This document shows, one piece after another, positions 33,450-41,973 of a stretch of DNA of 50,944 nt; the stretch's first letter is position 1, and each line of letters begins with the position of its first letter. The notes beneath the pieces are model-generated. The model was given only the letters and a program-made list of their open reading frames with translations, did not search any database and was not told where the DNA came from. The position numbers and the translations under genes are program-made. The stretch is from an uncultured Lachnospiraceae bacterium (GTDB taxonomy: Bacteria > Bacillota > Clostridia > Lachnospirales > Lachnospiraceae), in assembly GCA_934394565.1 (NCBI GenBank), contig CAKRQV010000017.1, positions 1 to 50,944 on the forward strand, in the 5' to 3' direction.

Positions 33450-34172
33450 TTACCGAACCAGTATCTGTCCCAGTACCTGGCCAATCGGTTCTTTGATCAC
33501 CAGATCGGCATGCGCGTCTCTGGATGTAGCGCCCTTATTGATCAGCACCACCTTGTCTCCCTCAAAATAATCGATAAGCCCTGCTGCCGGATATACCGCC
33601 AGCGAAGTACCTCCCACGATCAGTACCTGCGCCTCAGAAATAGCCCGGATGGACGATTGGATCGTACCGGAATCCAGCCCTTCCTCATACAGAACCACGT
33701 CCGGCTTGATCATACCTCCGCAGCTGCAGCGGGGCACACCCTCTGTCTGCAAAAGCTCCTCAGCACTGTAAAATTTGCCGCATTTCATACAGTAGTTGCG
33801 ATGGATAGACCCGTGAAGTTCGTATACAGCCTTACTTCCGGCTTTCTGATGCAGTCCGTCAATATTCTGTGTCACCACGGCTTTCAGCTTTCCTGCTGCT
33901 TCCAACTCTGCCAGTTTTTTGTGAGCCGCATTGGGTTTTACGTCTGTGATCAGTATCTTATCACGGTAAAAGCGGTAAAATTCCTCCGGTCTTCTCATAA
34001 AAAAGGTATGACTCAGAATCGTTTCCGGCGGATAGTCATATTTCTGATTATACAATCCGTCCACACTCCGAAAATCCGGAATACCGCTTTCCGTGGACAC
34101 TCCGGCTCCGCCGAAAAATACAATATTATCATGTTCATCAATGATCTTCTGCAACTGTTCTACGGCTGTCAT
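33450..34172 (-). CDS. NAD-dependent protein deacylase, sirtuin family
   Basis: A 240-residue SIR2 enzyme that removes acyl groups from lysines using NAD+. Motifs: GGAGVSTESGIPDFRS for NAD binding, TQNIDGLHQKAG with the catalytic His in VYELHGS, and a four-Cys zinc site (CMKCGKFY and RCSCGG). The ATG at 34172 follows AAGGAG. The open frame upstream is out of family and crosses the promoter, so it is not part of the protein. Confidence 0.95.
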   Translation of the reverse strand: MTAVEQLQKIIDEHDNIVFFGGAGVSTESGIPDFRSVDGLYNQKYDYPPETILSHTFFMRRPEEFYRFYRDKILITDVKPNAAHKKLAELEAAGKLKAVVTQNIDGLHQKAGSKAVYELHGSIHRNYCMKCGKFYSAEELLQTEGVPRCSCGGMIKPDVVLYEEGLDSGTIQSSIRAISEAQVLIVGGTSLAVYPAAGLIDYFEGDKVVLINKGATSRDAHADLVIKEPIGQVLGQILVR

Positions 34173-34208
34173 AACGGACTCCTTTCTCCGACAACACATT
34201 TTTCTGAT

Positions 34209-34237
34209 AGTATACCATATTTGAGCAGAATCGCCAA
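34209..34237 (-). promoter_or_regulatory. Promoter of the sirtuin gene
   Basis: Minus strand: TTGGCG, 17-bp spacer, TATACT with an extended TGG. An inverted repeat ATCGCC / GGCGAT (34231-34248) overlaps the -35 and may be an operator. It lies back-to-back with the M20 promoter. Confidence 0.75.
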
Positions 34238-34256
34238 CGAGGGCGATCATTTTCGA

Positions 34257-34285
34257 TTGAGTCTTTTGGGGGAATGTTGTATAGT
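34257..34285 (+). promoter_or_regulatory. Promoter of the M20 amidohydrolase
   Basis: TTGAGT, 17-bp spacer, TATAGT. The transcript would start near 34292, giving a leader of about 155 bases with extensive pairing potential. Confidence 0.7.
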
Positions 34286-34305
34286 ATTTACGTAAAATCC
34301 GGTAA

Positions 34306-34429
34306 CTGTTCAGAACAGGCCGACTCACTTGGTGACGAGGCTGCGGGAATACGATTCAGAAGTGGAAAAATCCTGTTTTTCGGGGCTGCAATTTGAATCT
34401 GTGAAGGCACTGAACAGATACAAAATCTG
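34306..34429 (+). ncRNA. Structured 5' leader of the M20 gene (candidate cis-regulatory RNA)
   Basis: Outer stem P1: CTGTTCAG (34306-34313) pairs with CTGAACAG (34410-34417). Inside it are an arm with TCAC/GTGA and outer GCC/GGC, and a long arm closed by GATTCA (34353-34358) and TGAATC (34394-34399) with an inner GAAAAA/TTTTTC hairpin. The 3' strand of P1 overlaps a second hairpin CAGAT / ATCTG (34415-34429) just before the RBS, so the two could exclude each other. It matches no riboswitch class I know. Confidence 0.5.
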
Positions 34430-34447
34430 TATAAAGAAGGAATACAT

Positions 34448-35650
34448 ATGAAGGATACGCTGTCACATGAAATACAGGCACACACAGATGAGCTTATTTG
34501 GCTGCGTCGCCGTTTTCACAGCTGCCCGGAAACAGCGTGGGACGAATTTTCAACCACACAGATGATCCGTGAATATCTGAGTCCTATGGGCTATGTTCTG
34601 TCACAGCTCCCCGTAAAAGGACACGATACAGGGCTGTTGGCCACACTTTCCTGCGGTCAGGGGCCCGTGCTTACTTTCCGGTTCGATATTGACGGGCTCC
34701 CTGTTCAGGAAAGCAACTCCTGCTCACATTTCCCGGCGCATGAAGGATTTATTTCCAAAAATCCAGGCCGTATGCATGCCTGCGGTCATGACGGACATAT
34801 AGCGATCGGACTGATGACAGCAAAACTTTTGCATCAGCATCGGCATCAACTTCATGGAACGTTGCAACTTTTGTTTCAGCCTGCAGAAGAAGGATGCAGG
34901 GGAGCACAGCCTATTGCAGAAAGCGGGCTGCTGCATACGACAGATATTTTTCTCTCCGGTCACATTGTCCCCGCTGCCCAGTACCCACAGATCAACGGCG
35001 ATTTCATGGTCACAGATGATTCATATGCCACCACAAAGCTTGATGTCACCTATTACGGCAAAGCTGCCCACGCTGCCCATCCTGAAGACGGCCGTTCTGT
35101 AATGCCCGGTACAGGCTGCCTGCTGACCCGGTTATATGCTCTCACGGATGCAAAAAATGAAGACACTGTTCTTAATGTAGGAACACTGTCCTCCGGCACC
35201 GGCAGAAATATTCTGGCAGATCAGGCACACATGGAAATCGAAGTCAGGGGAAAAACAACAGAAAAGAACAGCCAACTGACAAAAGCAGTGCTTGCTGTCA
35301 TTCAGGAAACAGCCCATACCTATGGTCTGCAAAAGGATGTGAAAATCGTCGGCAGTGCTCCTTCTCTGAAAAGCACACAAGCCCTTACAGAAGAGCTGTA
35401 TCATCTTTTTTCGGATAAATCTCTCCCTGTACAGTCTTCTTCTTTGAAGACCACTGCCTTTATGGCCAGCGAAGATGCTGCACACCTGATGGAAGCGGTA
35501 AAAAGCCACGGCGGTCAGGCCGCCTATCTTCTGTTTCCCGCCCACGCCAGTGCTGTGCTGCACCAGCCGGATTATACATTTGATGAAGCAGTGCTTCCTA
35601 AAGCTGTAGAGGTCTACTGCCGCACTGCTCTGCATTTTTTAGGAAAATAA
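34448..35650 (+). CDS. M20-family amidohydrolase (IAA-amino acid hydrolase/AbgB-like)
   Basis: A 400-residue M20D metallohydrolase that cleaves acyl-amino acid or peptide-like amide bonds. Metal-binding motifs: MHACGHDGHIAIGL near residue 112 and PAEEGCRGA near 140. A dimerisation insert (ATTKLDVTYYGKAAHAAHPE) follows. The final metal ligand is usually a His near the C-terminus; FPAHASAVLHQPDY fits. Substrate unknown. ATG after GAAGG. It has a long structured leader and its own promoter, divergent from the sirtuin. Confidence 0.9.
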   Translation: MKDTLSHEIQAHTDELIWLRRRFHSCPETAWDEFSTTQMIREYLSPMGYVLSQLPVKGHDTGLLATLSCGQGPVLTFRFDIDGLPVQESNSCSHFPAHEGFISKNPGRMHACGHDGHIAIGLMTAKLLHQHRHQLHGTLQLLFQPAEEGCRGAQPIAESGLLHTTDIFLSGHIVPAAQYPQINGDFMVTDDSYATTKLDVTYYGKAAHAAHPEDGRSVMPGTGCLLTRLYALTDAKNEDTVLNVGTLSSGTGRNILADQAHMEIEVRGKTTEKNSQLTKAVLAVIQETAHTYGLQKDVKIVGSAPSLKSTQALTEELYHLFSDKSLPVQSSSLKTTAFMASEDAAHLMEAVKSHGGQAAYLLFPAHASAVLHQPDYTFDEAVLPKAVEVYCRTALHFLGK

Positions 35651-35662
35651 GATGAATTCTGA

Positions 35663-35842
35663 TCAGTAACGAAGCTGAATGCCCTGACCTTCAATCCAGT
35701 CTTCCAGATCATCTCTGGCATCTTCTGCCCAGGTCTCGGCTTTCTCTTTCGGCTGGTCTTTCTTTTGAAATTCCTCAGTATCGGCATAAAATTTGTTCGA
35801 CTGCTCCAGTTTATTGTAGTTGTACTTGTATTCGTCGCTCAT
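35663..35842 (-). CDS. Small acidic hypothetical protein, 59 aa
   Basis: A 59-residue protein, very charged and without cysteine (start MSDEYKYNYNKLEQSNKFYA, end DLEDWIEGQGIQLRY). A perfect AGGAGG lies 8 bases before the ATG, which makes it credible despite the short length. It is convergent with the M20 gene (13 bp between stops). I recognise no family. Confidence 0.7.
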   Translation of the reverse strand: MSDEYKYNYNKLEQSNKFYADTEEFQKKDQPKEKAETWAEDARDDLEDWIEGQGIQLRY

Positions 35843-35972
35843 AGACTGTACCTCCTGTGGAATTATAGCATCTGTTCAGGTATCTGTTCAGTACCTTCAC
35901 GGATACATTTATTTTAGCAAAAACAAAAAGCATGGGCAATAGCCTGCGTGTAAAACGAAGGAAAGGAAAGTT

Positions 35973-36380
35973 ATGACACCACAAATACTCTTATATAATA
36001 TTACAAATGAAGAACAAAAAAAGAAAATCAAAGCACTGATACTTCGTCTGAAAATACGGGCACGGATTGTGGAGAAAAACAGATATGCTGAGCCGATCGG
36101 TCGTCTGGCGGGTATGAATATTGATCCGGCAAAGGAGCCTTCTGACAGAAGTATCTCTGAAATGACAGAAGGAGATATGACTGATTTTTCTGATGAGATG
36201 CTGATTTTCTGTTTTCTTCCGGATGGGCTTTTGAACCAGATGCTGCAGGGGCTTAGGAAAGCTGGAGTCTATATTCCCCTCAAGGCGGTATTGACGCCGT
36301 CGAATTGTATGTGGAACAGTTATATGATGCATCGGGAAATTGCGAAGGAACATGAGATGATGCACCAGACGAGGGAATGA
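35973..36380 (+). CDS. DUF3783 domain protein
   Basis: A 135-residue cytosolic protein with a DUF3783 domain in the C-terminal half (LIFCFLPDGLLNQMLQGLRK, then GVYIPLKAVLTPSNCMWNSY). The function is unknown; found mainly in Firmicutes. RBS GGAAAGG. It is divergent from the 59-aa gene and convergent with the metal-transport genes. Confidence 0.8.
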   Translation: MTPQILLYNITNEEQKKKIKALILRLKIRARIVEKNRYAEPIGRLAGMNIDPAKEPSDRSISEMTEGDMTDFSDEMLIFCFLPDGLLNQMLQGLRKAGVYIPLKAVLTPSNCMWNSYMMHREIAKEHEMMHQTRE

Positions 36381-36564
36381 TGGATCCGGCAGGCGTGCGC
36401 GCTTCAAGCCTGTAGTCTCGAAGTCGTGCTCGCTAAAGTCGCTTGAATATATATAAGTAAGCTGGAGGAGACTCTTTCTCTTGTTTAAGTAACTATGTTA
36501 TTTCGGTGTCTGTATGTGGTGCCATAAGAACCGAATAAAGCATTTTCATTTGTTCCTATCCTTT

Positions 36565-36918
36565 TTATATCTCGGATGGCTTGGCCGTCGGATTTTCGGA
36601 TCCCAGCTTGTCCTTCCATTTTTTTCGTTCTACGAGACGGCCCATAACGAAAGCGATGACGCCTACGCCGATGCCGGTCTGGAGGCAGAACATAAGACTT
36701 TCTACTTCACCGGGAAGTTCGCCGCCAAGGAGAGTTTCCAGAACGGGGGTGAACCAGGGTTCATAGTCCTGCTGGGTTACTTCGGATACCATTTCTCCGC
36801 CGGCATCGTCAGAACCGCCGAATTCGGCACCCTTCAGTGCAAAAAGAGGTACCAGAGCGATCAGGAGACAGGCAAGAATCAGAGCGATAACTAATCCTTT
36901 ATTACTTTTTGTTTTCAT
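36565..36918 (-). CDS. cbiN: ECF cobalt transporter accessory subunit CbiN
   Basis: A 117-residue membrane protein with helices at residues about 8-28 and 82-98 and an extracytoplasmic loop in between (YEPWFTPVLETLLGGELPGE), the CbiN pattern. CbiN helps load metal into CbiM. The ATG overlaps the cbiM stop by one base (TGATG). Last gene of the order Q-O-M-N. Confidence 0.9.
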   Translation of the reverse strand: MKTKSNKGLVIALILACLLIALVPLFALKGAEFGGSDDAGGEMVSEVTQQDYEPWFTPVLETLLGGELPGEVESLMFCLQTGIGVGVIAFVMGRLVERKKWKDKLGSENPTAKPSEI

Positions 36919-37673
36919 CAGTTCTGTACTCCTTTCTTCAGAAATCCTATCTTTTTCAGTTCATCCTGAGCATAAGTTTCCAGGCCGATTACGATCACTA
37001 CCGTCAGCAGGCCTTCAATAACTGCCAGAGGAATCTGAGTCGGCGCAAATACTCCCAGATATTTGATCAATGCATAGCCGAATCCGCCTGTGGGGGACGG
37101 ATGAGCCAGCGCCAGCTGAACACTGGTAACACAGTAAGTGAACAGATCACCTGCAAATGCCGCAACAAATACATTTACTTTTCTGTTAACTCCGGTTTTA
37201 CCAAGAACCTTATATAAGCCAAAGCTTACCAATGGCCCCGCAATAGCCATGGAGAAGCAGTTGGCTCCCAGTGTAGTCACACCGCCGTGAGCCAGCAGGA
37301 TAGCCTGAAAGATCAGGACAATAAGTCCAAGAATACTGGTCACACAAGGCCCAAATAGTATCGCACCCAGGCCGGTTCCAGTCATATGAGAACAGCTTCC
37401 GGTAACAGATGGGATTTTTAAGGAAGAAAGCACAAATACAAATGCTCCTGTTAATGCCAGCAACATCATCGTCTGTCTGTTTTCTTTGACTTTTTTATCC
37501 ACATGAATAAATCCGATAACCAGAAACGGTATGCAGATCAGTCCCCAGATCACGCAGAAAGAAGCCGGGAGAAAACCTTCCATGATATGCATGGCATTCG
37601 CCGTTGGTACGATCGCAAACATACCACAGAGAGCTGTGATAAATACAATCAGTTTTTTTTGTTTTTTTGTCAT
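36918..37673 (-). CDS. cbiM: ECF cobalt/nickel substrate-binding subunit CbiM
   Basis: A 251-residue S-component with about seven membrane helices. A signal-like N-terminus is followed by ANAMHIMEGFLP. Cleavage before MHIM would expose the amino-terminal Met-His motif that binds Co2+ or Ni2+. GSCSHMTGTGLGAILFGP is a further conserved region. Cobalt is favoured because of the corrinoid genes in this window, but nickel cannot be excluded. RBS AGGAG. Confidence 0.93.
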   Translation of the reverse strand: MTKKQKKLIVFITALCGMFAIVPTANAMHIMEGFLPASFCVIWGLICIPFLVIGFIHVDKKVKENRQTMMLLALTGAFVFVLSSLKIPSVTGSCSHMTGTGLGAILFGPCVTSILGLIVLIFQAILLAHGGVTTLGANCFSMAIAGPLVSFGLYKVLGKTGVNRKVNVFVAAFAGDLFTYCVTSVQLALAHPSPTGGFGYALIKYLGVFAPTQIPLAVIEGLLTVVIVIGLETYAQDELKKIGFLKKGVQN

Positions 37674-37700
37674 TTTTTCTCCTTTCTTTTGTCTGCATCA

Positions 37701-38525
37701 TTAGATGCAATATATAAATTCCTCTACATTCCTTGGATATGACCGACCTTCTTTTACCAATCCTTTTTCTTTCATCGTTTCATAAATATCCAGTATCATC
37801 GGTCGTTTAAGATTTGCCTGACATATAATATCTTTATTTTGAAATACAGCCAGAGGTGTATCATCTGCGATGATCTTTCCATCACAAAATACCACTATTC
37901 TCTCAGCCCAGCGATAAGCAAAATCCACATCATGGGTAGAAATCATGATCGTCTTTCCTTCCTGAGCCATTTTTTTCAGCACCTCTTCCAGCATATCCGC
38001 ATTTACCGGATCAAGTGCTGCCGTTGGCTCGTCAAAGATAATGATCTCAGGATGCATGGCAATAATATCCGCAATGCTGACCCTCTTTTTTTCACCGCCG
38101 CTGAGATAATGAGGCGGACGATTGCGAAAATCTGTCAGATTCATATAGGCCAGTGCCTCATCCACACGATCCTTCACGTCATTTCGGGACAGTTTCAGAT
38201 TCATCGGACCAAAGGAGACCTCCGCCTGTACGGTAGAAGCAATGATCTGACTGTCCGCGTCCTGAAAAACGATCCCTACATTTTTGCGAAGATCATTCAT
38301 TGTTTTTTTCGACATTTTCTGTCCGCGATAAAATATTTCACCGTGCTCACTTTGCAGCACACCATTGATATTCAGAAAAAATGTGGATTTCCCCGCACCG
38401 TTTGAACCCATCACAGCAATACGTTCTCCCTGACGAATATCCAGATCCACACCTCTCAATGCCATTTTTTCATCACTGTAAGCATATTGCAGATCTCTGA
38501 CCTGCAGAATCACTTCCTGTTTCAT
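37701..38525 (-). CDS. cbiO: ECF transporter ATPase CbiO
   Basis: A 274-residue ABC ATPase that powers the transporter. Walker A GSNGAGKSTFF, signature LSGGEKKRVSIAD, Walker B IIIFDEPTAALDP and H-loop STHDVDFAYR are all present. It begins 7 bp after cbiQ and has only a weak SD, suggesting coupling. Confidence 0.96.
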   Translation of the reverse strand: MKQEVILQVRDLQYAYSDEKMALRGVDLDIRQGERIAVMGSNGAGKSTFFLNINGVLQSEHGEIFYRGQKMSKKTMNDLRKNVGIVFQDADSQIIASTVQAEVSFGPMNLKLSRNDVKDRVDEALAYMNLTDFRNRPPHYLSGGEKKRVSIADIIAMHPEIIIFDEPTAALDPVNADMLEEVLKKMAQEGKTIMISTHDVDFAYRWAERIVVFCDGKIIADDTPLAVFQNKDIICQANLKRPMILDIYETMKEKGLVKEGRSYPRNVEEFIYCI

Positions 38526-38532
38526 TTATCTA

Positions 38533-39417
38533 CTAAACAGTTAACCGCCATATACACAGAAGCAAAGATACACTTAATAAAGCACCTGCTGTCTGCATGA
38601 CAGATACTGTCTCTTCCTCCTCAAGAAATCGAAGTTCACCATCATAGCACCGGGCTTCCAGCGCATGATAATAGGCATTGCCTTTTTTCAGAGATACTAC
38701 CAAAAGATTACTGGCTATCTGTCCAAAGGACAGGCAGGAAGTCTTAAAATCACAATACCCCAGACGAGATACTGCCGCGTTTTTCATCCTGCACTGTGTA
38801 TCCATCAAAATAAAAATATAACGATAGATCATATTCATCAACTCTACAAGAAGCTTCGGCATATGAATGCCCCGAAGCACAGCAATAATCTCACTGGTCG
38901 GTGTGGAAAGGGTCAGCATATACATAGCACTGACAGCGCCAAGAGCCTTCGCGATCAATTCTACTGTTTCCCACAGACTTTCTTTTGTCGTATACAAATA
39001 AAAAAATCCAAGAGGCAGATTATAATCTCCCACCGCAGTCTTTGAAAAACTGATTGCAACAGCCACGCAGCCCAAAAAAAGAAACACCAGCGGAATAGTC
39101 ATCAGCGAAAGATATTTTTTCAGCGGCAGCCCCCCAATCACAACTGTAATATATGTCATCAGTAAGATCACCGCACATGACACATAAACATTATTGCAGA
39201 CAATACAACAAACAAGACATACCATAGAAAACAATGCCTTGAAACGCGGATTCCAGGAATGAAGTCGCGACGCATAGGCATAAAAATCAATAGAAAATAC
39301 AGATCCGTCATGACTATGACCAAAGCTGCTGTGCTTATGATGTTTATCATGTATCATTATCTGCACACATATAAGCACAGTTGCAACTACTAATAGGATC
39401 TGTATCAATGATTTCAT
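38533..39417 (-). CDS. cbiQ: ECF transporter transmembrane subunit CbiQ
   Basis: A 294-residue T-component with about five to six membrane helices. It has the coupling region with TSEIIAVLRGIHMPKLLVEL, which fits the conserved Ala-Arg-Gly type loops touching the ATPase. A His-rich N-terminal patch (HDKHHKHSSFGHSHDG) may gather metal ions. ATG at 39417 with AGGAG about 11 bases upstream. First gene of this operon. Confidence 0.9.
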   Translation of the reverse strand: MKSLIQILLVVATVLICVQIMIHDKHHKHSSFGHSHDGSVFSIDFYAYASRLHSWNPRFKALFSMVCLVCCIVCNNVYVSCAVILLMTYITVVIGGLPLKKYLSLMTIPLVFLFLGCVAVAISFSKTAVGDYNLPLGFFYLYTTKESLWETVELIAKALGAVSAMYMLTLSTPTSEIIAVLRGIHMPKLLVELMNMIYRYIFILMDTQCRMKNAAVSRLGYCDFKTSCLSFGQIASNLLVVSLKKGNAYYHALEARCYDGELRFLEEEETVSVMQTAGALLSVSLLLCIWRLTV

Positions 39418-39586
39418 CTCTCGTTGTTCTCCTTTATTCACTATGTGTTATTTTACAGTTTCCATTTAAAAAATTCAGCCTTTCCTATTCCCAGAAGGCA
39501 ATCAAACCATTCCATTTCAGAAGATATCAGGAACCTTTTTCAGGTATTTCTAACTGCATTTTGACCTTTCATACCTATTACATAAA

Positions 39587-39624
39587 GAAAAGCATCTGCT
39601 TTCTTTTGAAAACAGATGCTTTTC
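39587..39624 (-). terminator. Terminator of the minus-strand URO-D/transporter operon
   Basis: Perfect 12-bp stem GAAAAGCATCTG / CAGATGCTTTTC with a 14-base loop and a T-rich tail on the minus strand. It separates the URO-D operon from cbiQ. Confidence 0.85.
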
Positions 39625-39681
39625 TCTAAAACAGATCTATAACAGATCCGCATACTTACTTATTTTTCTTCTGTATCTTTT

Positions 39682-40677
39682 TCAGAATATCTCGCCGCTT
39701 ATCGTATCGATCACCCTGGTAACGGTCTCGTATACACCCGGGTAGGCCGATCCCGCGCCTCCGGCAGTCATGCAGGGAATGTAATTCTTTGTACCGTACA
39801 TTTCACATCGCTTACGTACTTCTGCCTCAATCTGCTCTTCACTAATCCCTTCCTGATCAATACGCGTGTTTTCGATGCCGCCCATAATGGTAAGCCTGCC
39901 TTCTGTACGTTCGAGGATTCCCTTAATATCATTTGTGGTAAGCGCACCCTGCCAGATATCAATTCCCATCTCAAGCATATACGGTACCAGTGTTTCAGCA
40001 TATGTATCACTGTGATGAAGCAAAATCTGAATACCATTTTCTCTGCAGCATGCATATAACTTCTTATATGGTTCCAGAAAGAACTCTTCAAACATAGCCG
40101 GCGAAAGAAATGTAGATAACGAAGATCCCCAGTCATCTGACTGAATGAGCATATCCGGATGAACATGAGTACACAACTGCGTAATATATTCCATTTCCCA
40201 CTTCACCTGATATTCGATCAGTTCGTGCATGCATTCCGGTTCCTCGTAAAGAGCAAGCATTGCTTCTTCCATGCCCATGAGACAGTGGCAGAATTCAAAC
40301 AGGCCCGGGAAGAACATAATTGCAGCAAGTTTCTCCGTTCTGTCTATCTTTGCATACCCTTCTTTTGTTTTTGTCCAGATCTCATCGGTATACTCAAGAG
40401 GCGGCATCTGGATCTGTTCTTTCCACTTTGTAATATCTGTGATTGCCGTAAGTCCTTCGCCGTGAAGTGGAAACGGTCCCGGTGAACCTGCAGGCCAGGA
40501 CCATGTAATCCCCCACATATCCCTGACATCTGCATCCCCCGGAAACATAGGAGACGGATTTATCAGACACAAAGGATCACAAAACGGCAATTCATAAAAC
40601 TCATGCTGATTGACATATCTCTCTGGCTTACCTCCGCGAATCGTCTCCAGAAGATTATCTCTTGCACTCATACTCAT
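39682..40677 (-). CDS. URO-D-fold protein, HHSD type (copy A)
   Basis: A 331-residue protein of the uroporphyrinogen decarboxylase/methylcobamide methyltransferase superfamily. A family start (SARDNLLETIRGGKPERYV) leads into the barrel. The shared DDWG is at residues 181-184. Where methyltransferases of this family carry a zinc-binding His-x-Cys, this one has HHSD (221-224), followed by GIDIWQG. A later cysteine (IPCMTAGG) could act as a metal ligand. ATG at 40677 with AAGGAAGG 8 bases before it. Last gene of the minus arm; it is not a haem-pathway HemE by context. A demethylase-like role is inference. Confidence 0.8.
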   Translation of the reverse strand: MSMSARDNLLETIRGGKPERYVNQHEFYELPFCDPLCLINPSPMFPGDADVRDMWGITWSWPAGSPGPFPLHGEGLTAITDITKWKEQIQMPPLEYTDEIWTKTKEGYAKIDRTEKLAAIMFFPGLFEFCHCLMGMEEAMLALYEEPECMHELIEYQVKWEMEYITQLCTHVHPDMLIQSDDWGSSLSTFLSPAMFEEFFLEPYKKLYACCRENGIQILLHHSDTYAETLVPYMLEMGIDIWQGALTTNDIKGILERTEGRLTIMGGIENTRIDQEGISEEQIEAEVRKRCEMYGTKNYIPCMTAGGAGSAYPGVYETVTRVIDTISGEIF

Positions 40678-40713
40678 AAATGGCACCTTCCTTATCTGCT
40701 GTTTTCAGCTTCC

Positions 40714-41898
40714 CTATGCATCCTCTTTTTTTCCGTTCAGTATAATTGCACCGATAAATACAACGAACACGATTCCTGCAAAAATCGGGTAAATAGATTT
40801 AATATTCTCTGCCCCCATGGCTGCCATAACACCGGTAATAAAATACGGCATCGGCAGATAGGATAACGAATTCGCTGTAGTGATGATACCTGTGGTTGTA
40901 CCTACCATATTTTCCGGAACAACGATGGTAGGTTTGAAGAACCAGTAAGTATAAACAGTGCCCCAGCCCAGACCGAAGATAGCGCCGCTGATAAGAAGTA
41001 TTGTTTTGCTTGGTACAAGCATCATCAGCAGAATAGAAATTGTGATGAGTAAATAGCCGGGAATAGATACTCTGTTTCCGAGTTTTTTATAGGTTACTCC
41101 AAACGCTGTACATGCAATAAAGGATGCTACTGTCTGAATGGAAGTATATGTTCCGGTCAAAGCAGATGTTCCCAGATTATTGCCTGTAATATACAAATCG
41201 ACATACATCATAACAGACATTCCTGCAAAGCTTACAAAGAAGAAAGCCAGCACGATCGGAATAAGGCGTTTTGCCCAGCCCTTTTCACCTTTCACATTTC
41301 CGCCGGTCTGAACATCTGCAACCTTCTTAGGCGGACATGCCGGAATGAAAATAATGGCAAGAATAATCACAACCACGGTAAACCAGTTTGGAATAACAAC
41401 ATTGTGCCAGTTATTTACAGCCAAAAATCCCATGATCGGAGAAACGATAGCGCCGACTGCCGCCATTGCGCCATTATAAACGCCCATTACCGTACCACGC
41501 TGTTCTTCTTCCTGAAAGCAGTCGGAAATAATACCGATCATCGGTACACTCACCATACCATAGCATACACCGCCGCTGAAGCATGCACAGATGACCATAA
41601 TGATAGTACTGTTCCATCCCAAACCGCAAAGATTTGTCGCACTCAGCAGAAATAGCACCATACCGGTGATGAAAAGCCATTTTTTGTCCACTTTATCCGC
41701 GATTTTGCCGCACAAAAGACAGGAAACCATACCTACCAGAGAAGGCCATGCGATAAAACCATTAACCGCCCATTCCGGATATGTCTCATACAACTGAGTC
41801 ATAACGATGGGATACCAGTTATAGCCCATGATACCGATATTGCTTAAGCAGGCAACAGCTATAAGCATTACAATTACAAATGTATATTTTTTCTTCAT
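40714..41898 (-). CDS. MFS transporter
   Basis: A 394-residue major facilitator protein with about 12 helices. The motif-A-type loop GKIADKVDKKWLFI is clear, and PMIGIISDCFQEEEQRGTVM forms a later loop. General shape recalls the oxalate/formate or sugar-acid groups of MFS; the substrate is not readable. It sits between two URO-D genes, so it may import their substrate or export the product. ATG at 41898 with GGAGAG 7 bases upstream. Confidence 0.85.
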   Translation of the reverse strand: MKKKYTFVIVMLIAVACLSNIGIMGYNWYPIVMTQLYETYPEWAVNGFIAWPSLVGMVSCLLCGKIADKVDKKWLFITGMVLFLLSATNLCGLGWNSTIIMVICACFSGGVCYGMVSVPMIGIISDCFQEEEQRGTVMGVYNGAMAAVGAIVSPIMGFLAVNNWHNVVIPNWFTVVVIILAIIFIPACPPKKVADVQTGGNVKGEKGWAKRLIPIVLAFFFVSFAGMSVMMYVDLYITGNNLGTSALTGTYTSIQTVASFIACTAFGVTYKKLGNRVSIPGYLLITISILLMMLVPSKTILLISGAIFGLGWGTVYTYWFFKPTIVVPENMVGTTTGIITTANSLSYLPMPYFITGVMAAMGAENIKSIYPIFAGIVFVVFIGAIILNGKKEDA

Positions 41899-41973
41899 TT
41901 TTACTCTCTCCAAAAATCGTTCAGCATTTCAAAACAGAGGCGGATAACATCTCCGCCTCCCTTTTAGAAATAC

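Noticed and set aside
34292..34447. Known riboswitch classes (lysine, glycine, SAM, TPP, cobalamin, guanidine) for the M20 leader
   Set aside because: The conserved cores of those classes are not present, so it is reported only as an unassigned structured leader.
39418..39600. Cobalamin riboswitch before cbiQ
   Set aside because: No B12-box-like string such as GCCACTG and no matching stem order could be read.
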